From the NCBI RefSeq assembly GCF_000204055.1, contig NW_006768789.1, forward strand, positions 321,692 through 385,691: 64,000 bases of DNA. The letters are read 5' to 3'. This DNA is from Melampsora larici-populina 98AG31. Its lineage: Eukaryota; Basidiomycota; Pucciniomycetes; Pucciniales; Melampsoraceae. Positions 59,628-64,000 of this stretch are shown in pieces (the first letter of the stretch is position 1; the number at the start of each line of letters is the position of its first letter). Below the pieces are notes generated by a model, which was not told where the DNA came from, did no database searches, and worked only from the letters and a program-made list of their open reading frames with translations. A program made the position numbers and the translations under genes.

Positions 59628-62600
59628 ATGGCAGAATACAAATTTTCTACTTCTCAACCCGAATCTTCACAAAGTCTCAATGGAGATTCCATCAACGGAA
59701 AACAGCTTAGGAAATCATGCCGGTTTTGTAGGGTACTTATATGCATTTCCTTCAATCTGATTTTTTGATTTTGTGGTTTTTTTTTTCTATAAATAATCTT
59801 CATGAAGATTGAAAAATACTACGCAAAGGATTATGCAACCGCTATGGATCAAGATCCGCAGTTTGATCGAACGACAAAGGAGAATTGCTTTCATCATTCA
59901 TTTGCTTAGTGCTGTGGCCGTTAAGGACATACAGTATTTCTTGATTAGATCTAGACTGACTTTGCCAGCTATATCTTTATCATCTCCTTTCTCATAGTAG
60001 CTATTCCCAAGCTACCTTCTGATACCTTATCCTATCTCTTGTTTTGCCTTGGCTACGTTTATCTTGTATACGATTCATGATTTGAAGTGTTTGGGAAAGC
60101 TGATCAGGAGAAAATTTCATTCCTTCTGAACGTTCTTTTTACGATACCAATTTACGATTTACGATAAAATGTCAAACATGTTCCACCCAACAATTTCTAC
60201 GACTTCCTTTGATCCTCAGTCACGAAAGATACGTTGCTCAGGTGAAATCGAAGAGGGATGCACAGCTTGTCGTAATAGAAATCAACCATGTCAATACGAT
60301 CCAACAGCCGCTATGGGTCGACCTAGAAAATATCCTCGAAATGAAGATAGTCCAACACCTCAGCCAATCCCACCATTCTTTCCTCAAGGATTTACTGCAA
60401 ACTTTCATCGAGTTTGGGAACATCCTCCTACTAGTTTTGCTCGTCAGATTCCAGAACCGACTCATAGGTTTCCGGATCCTCCTGCTGATATTCTAGACAA
60501 TGCTCTTGGTCAGTGAATTTGGAAGCACTCTCTTGGATAATAATATGAGCTTACTAAGAATTTTCTTGTTCTCGACTTACAGCATGGAAAGATTCCAGAA
60601 CAGATCTTTCAAACAGTTCTTTATTCGGCTCTTCTCACGTGCCATCCACGTTGGCTTACCGAGCACCCCTATCATCATACTCTGCACCTGAGAGTCGTCA
60701 AGTTTCTGGTTACTCTCCTGCACCAAAGATGGGCGCCCCATTATTCGAAGCTTTTCCTACTCCCTTTCAGCCACACTTCCCGATCACTCAAGTATCTCTG
60801 GAAGAAAACGCGCAACCGATAGCCTCAAGTTCGGAGGTTATTCAGCCACCTCTATTACCACCAGCACCTATACCTATGGGGTTTTCCTTTGAGATGAACA
60901 CAGGGTTTGGTTTCAAAGACCCAATCTCTTCCCAATCAATGCTCCAATTTCGTCAAGAAGATCAAATTGAGATTGAAAATGGGCATCCAAGTGAGTGATT
61001 ATATTTCCATCGTCGGTTCAAGACAAAAGACTGATACAAGCCTTATTATTTCAATCAGATTATGCGCCAAAGATGATGAGCAACGAACCCCAATCACCAG
61101 AACTCATGGCTGCATTCGAATCATCAGCTGAAGTTCGTGAATTGATTCACGATTCAGAGGTTGATGCTATCTATCAACACTTCAAAGGCTGTCTACTTGG
61201 TGGTGTAGTTCAATGTCACCTTGAATTCATGCTTCACAAGTGCCCTAATCCAAAGCCAGCAGGTGAGCGAATCTATACATTCTATGACCACATCGTTCCT
61301 TGCAGCTTAAATTGATTTATTCCTACTTTTGAAGATGCGACTTTCGAATATTCTAGCATCACTAGAGCTGATCTCTATAATACTATGCTAGCCGATATTA
61401 TCTCTTTCATCACATGCGGAAATCCATCAGCACCAAACTTTTATGATCACCCTGCAACATCTCATGAAGGTGTATTTTTTCAAATGCTTCAATGTGATCG
61501 AGGTGGAAATATACCACCAGATGGAAATCCTTTTCCTTCAATAAATCCACTCGAACATCATACTCCACGTGAACTACAACGGGTTTATTCTCGATTCTTG
61601 GCAGCCAACCCGTTTGGTTGGCTCTTCAATCATGATCAGATCTTCCGTCCAGGTGGTTTACAAACCTCAGATCCGGCTCTTGTCGCTACAGTCGTAGGTT
61701 GGAGTCTCTTTGAAAAGCCTCGAAGGAATCCTACCAGTCGAGCTCAAGATGGACTGGATGATCGGTGTTATATGCCTTATTTTGAATTCGCCGAAGAAGA
61801 ACTCATGAAACGTACACTTTGGGAAACTCATGATGCACTTCCGACAGTACAGGCACTTGTCTTACTTGGAGTTTTTCGGACTGTTGATAAACAACCTCGA
61901 GCGGGTTGGTCATATCTTAGTGTTGCACACCTTCTTGCACGACAAGCTACCCTTTATTCTCAGGCTGCAAAGCGGGGTAAGGGTCATTCAAAAAGAGCAC
62001 GTGTGGAAGACACATCCAGTAATGATAGTCAACTCAATGGACTTTTTTGGCTCCTTACACTCTTTCGAACCTGGACTGCGCTCTCACTTCCTTTACCATA
62101 CACTTCTGTTGCGGCTATACTACGATTGGGACCGACTCTTCCTGAATGCGGTCGGACTGCTCATGGATGGGCTGGTCGGTTTTTAGTCAATTCAGCTCAG
62201 TTCATTGATATCCTTTCTACATTAAACAAAGAAGAATCTAGACATAAACGTACGTCTGAGAACGAGATCGATTATGTTTCGAATTGGCTTGCGGATCTCG
62301 CTCGTAGACGTTGTCAATTACTTCGACCTAACTTTTCGTCAAAAGATGGAACCGATTTACTTGAAAAGATGAAGTTGACTCATAATCCACACTCGAATGC
62401 TACTCTTGCTGTTAGTCTTAGTATTCTAGCTTTGAATAGAGTACATCCTTTTAAACAAATCTTAATAGGTGATCATACTTTACCAACTCAACCTAGTACG
62501 AATCATACTCCTGAGATGTTACAAATCGCTACGACCGAAGCAGCTGGAGCACTTCTTTCGGCCGCTTCTGGTGAACAATTAAATCCAACCAATGCCTTTC

Positions 62601-63316
62601 TATTGAAACTTTTAAGAGGATCGTTTCCTTATTTGATTGAAATCTTACGTATCACCATTTCGAGTTTGAAGGCTGAGAATGAAATTGATAGAGGTAGATT
62701 AGAAACTACGATTCAATTTCTTTCTAGTTTTGTTACAGCAGGTTTGAGTCCTGGAGGAAGTGAAGATGAAGAATCGATTGATCAACTTCATAACATGATC
62801 ACATACTTTTCTCCTCAACCTTTACCATTACCAACCAGAAGTAATTTTGATGAATCAGGAGGATATTTGAAAGATGGGATTCCTAATCGAGATTTAAATG
62901 AACCACTTCCGCTTCTTTCGTCTGGTTTGATTACTTCTTATTCTATTCCTTCTTCAAGTAACAGTAGTTCTACTATGACTGGAGGATCATTAACTGAGAA
63001 TGGATCGACAAGTTATTTAACTTCACAAAACCGATCACCTGAATTAGAAATCCAAGCTCATGTTTCTAATTTGAATAACAACTCTTTTACCGATTCAACA
63101 GATTACATACCATTGAATCATTATGAATCACAACCGATTTATAATTTTGGGTTTACTACTCATTATTCTCAAACTGGTTATCAACCACCACAACAACCAC
63201 AACAACAACCACCACCACCTCAGGTTTTTGTACAAGCAATGATGCATAAATTGAATGAGAATTGTGATCAGAGTAGGTCTACTATTAGTAGTCCTGCTAA
63301 TAGTATCACTTACTGA
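59628..63316 (+). CDS. Zn(II)2Cys6 transcription factor
   Basis: Exons 59628-59732, 60220-60508, 60583-60990, 61059-61262 and 61335-63316 give 995 residues. The binuclear zinc cluster is complete only after splicing: Cys31, Cys34, Cys41, Cys49, Cys52 and Cys59 (C-x2-C-x6-C-x7-C-x2-C-x6-C). It is followed by GRPRKYPR, a basic linker that helps DNA contact. The first intron (487 bases) cuts the cluster between the second and third Cys. The middle (about 320-700) is a mostly helical regulatory region with features of fungal-specific factor domains. The C-terminus is Ser/Thr-rich and ends with a Pro/Gln run (QPPQQPQQQPPPPQ) that could activate transcription. It is a nuclear DNA-binding regulator; the target pathway is not evident. 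Confidence 0.88.
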
Positions 63317-63745
63317 AAAAGTATATATCTTTAAAAAAATAATATATATGTGTGTTAGACTCAGTTGAGGAGAAAAATGAATGAATGATTTGTGAAAAGG
63401 ACTTTTTTTTTTAAAAAAAAAGGTGAAGAGATTTTGTAGAGACTGTTTCTTGTGTTGATTTTTGGTTTGATGAGTTTTGATTGAGTTTTCGTTTGTATTT
63501 GTTTTATATTATGTTAATTCTTTGGGGTTCTTATCAAAAGTGATGGGAGTGGGTTGGAAATCATTAATTAATTATAATGTTCGTGTTACTGATACAAGTG
63601 TTTTGTTAAGAATGAGTTGAATGATCAGGGTGAGATTGTATGAGGAGGTTTTAGGTATTTTGAGTAGGTCATCTTGGTTTGTAAAGTGTGTTTGGATCAG
63701 AAAATGTTGCCGTTGTAAGATCTATTGGCAGATGTTTAGATCATT
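63317..63745. other. 3' flank of the zinc-cluster factor
   Basis: AT-rich with long A and T runs just after the stop, probably the 3' untranslated region. No gene seen. Confidence 0.5.
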
Positions 63746-64000
63746 TAGGGTGTTCAAACCTGTGCAAGAAATGTGCAAGACCGACGTGCAAGATCCGTGC
63801 AAGATCCGTGCAAGATTTTTTGCACTAATCTTGCACAGTAATTTTTTTGACAACCCGAGTTATTGTGTTCCAAACCGTGCAAAAACCGTGCGAGACCGAC
63901 TCTTGCAAGTTTTGTGCAAGATCCGTGCAAGTTCTATTCATATCTTGCACAGAACTTGCACAAAACTTGCATGAATTGATTTTGAGGTTTGAACACCCTA
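63746..64000. mobile_element. hAT-like MITE built of GTGCAAG/CTTGCAC repeats
   Basis: The ends TAGGGTGTTCAAACCT (63746-63761) and AGGTTTGAACACCCTA (63985-64000) are perfect 16-base inverted repeats. Between them GTGCAAG or its complement CTTGCAC recurs more than ten times, in plus orientation mostly in the left half and in both orientations to the right. The element has no coding capacity. The TAGGG-type start resembles hAT non-autonomous elements. The right flank is outside the window, so the target duplication cannot be checked. Confidence 0.8.

Noticed and set aside
60169..60219. ATG at 60169 as the start of the zinc-cluster factor
   Set aside because: Starting there leaves only four of the six zinc cysteines. 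The upstream exon at 59628 supplies the missing two in perfect spacing.

Overview
The window is AT-rich nuclear DNA of a filamentous basidiomycete, most likely a rust fungus (Pucciniales, Melampsora-like; this is an inference from style and gene content, not a match). The signs are genes with many short introns of about 60-110 bases, long AT-rich spacers, heavy transposon load, a Ty1/copia element, a hAT element and a two-gene Tc1-like element, and candidate secreted RING proteins in tandem. Every spliced model below was built by hand from GT-AG (one GC-AG) junctions whose reading phases close.

Layout. Bases 1-25,000 are a transposon-rich accessory block: a foldback element (1-580), a Harbinger-type MITE (1611-1918), a small hairpin element (2151-2233), a complete 5.04-kb Tc1-like transposon (2259-7298), then two paralogous genes for predicted secreted RING-finger proteins (7863-9924 and 22636-24688). 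The two paralogues are separated by an 11.3-kb copia retrotransposon (9970-21246, CTTCT target duplication) that is itself split by an apparently intact 4.6-kb hAT transposon (12939-17576).

Bases 25,500-55,500 are a conserved housekeeping block: the tRNA 2-thiolation enzyme NCS6/CTU1, a mitochondrial RNase II-family exoribonuclease (DSS1/CYT-4 type), a sterol 3-ketoreductase (ERG27 type), the ribosomal-protein import chaperone SYO1 and the cohesin loader SCC4/MAU2 in divergent orientation, a hypothetical protein, the NEDD8-conjugating E2 UBC12, an LRR-like hypothetical protein, an Ap4A phosphorylase/ATP adenylyltransferase (APA1/2 type) and a large helical-repeat protein. They act in separate pathways (tRNA modification, mitochondrial RNA decay, ergosterol synthesis, ribosome biogenesis, sister-chromatid cohesion, neddylation, dinucleotide turnover) and do not form a functional cluster.

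Bases 55,500-64,000 hold a 4.2-kb spacer, a 995-residue Zn(II)2Cys6 transcription factor whose zinc cluster is split by a long intron, and a terminal MITE-like element made mostly of GTGCAAG/CTTGCAC repeats.

The most notable items are the pair of secreted RING paralogues around a nested transposon, and the Tc1-like transposon that carries a second, intact seven-exon gene with a C-terminal SAM-like domain, convergent with its DD34E transposase.
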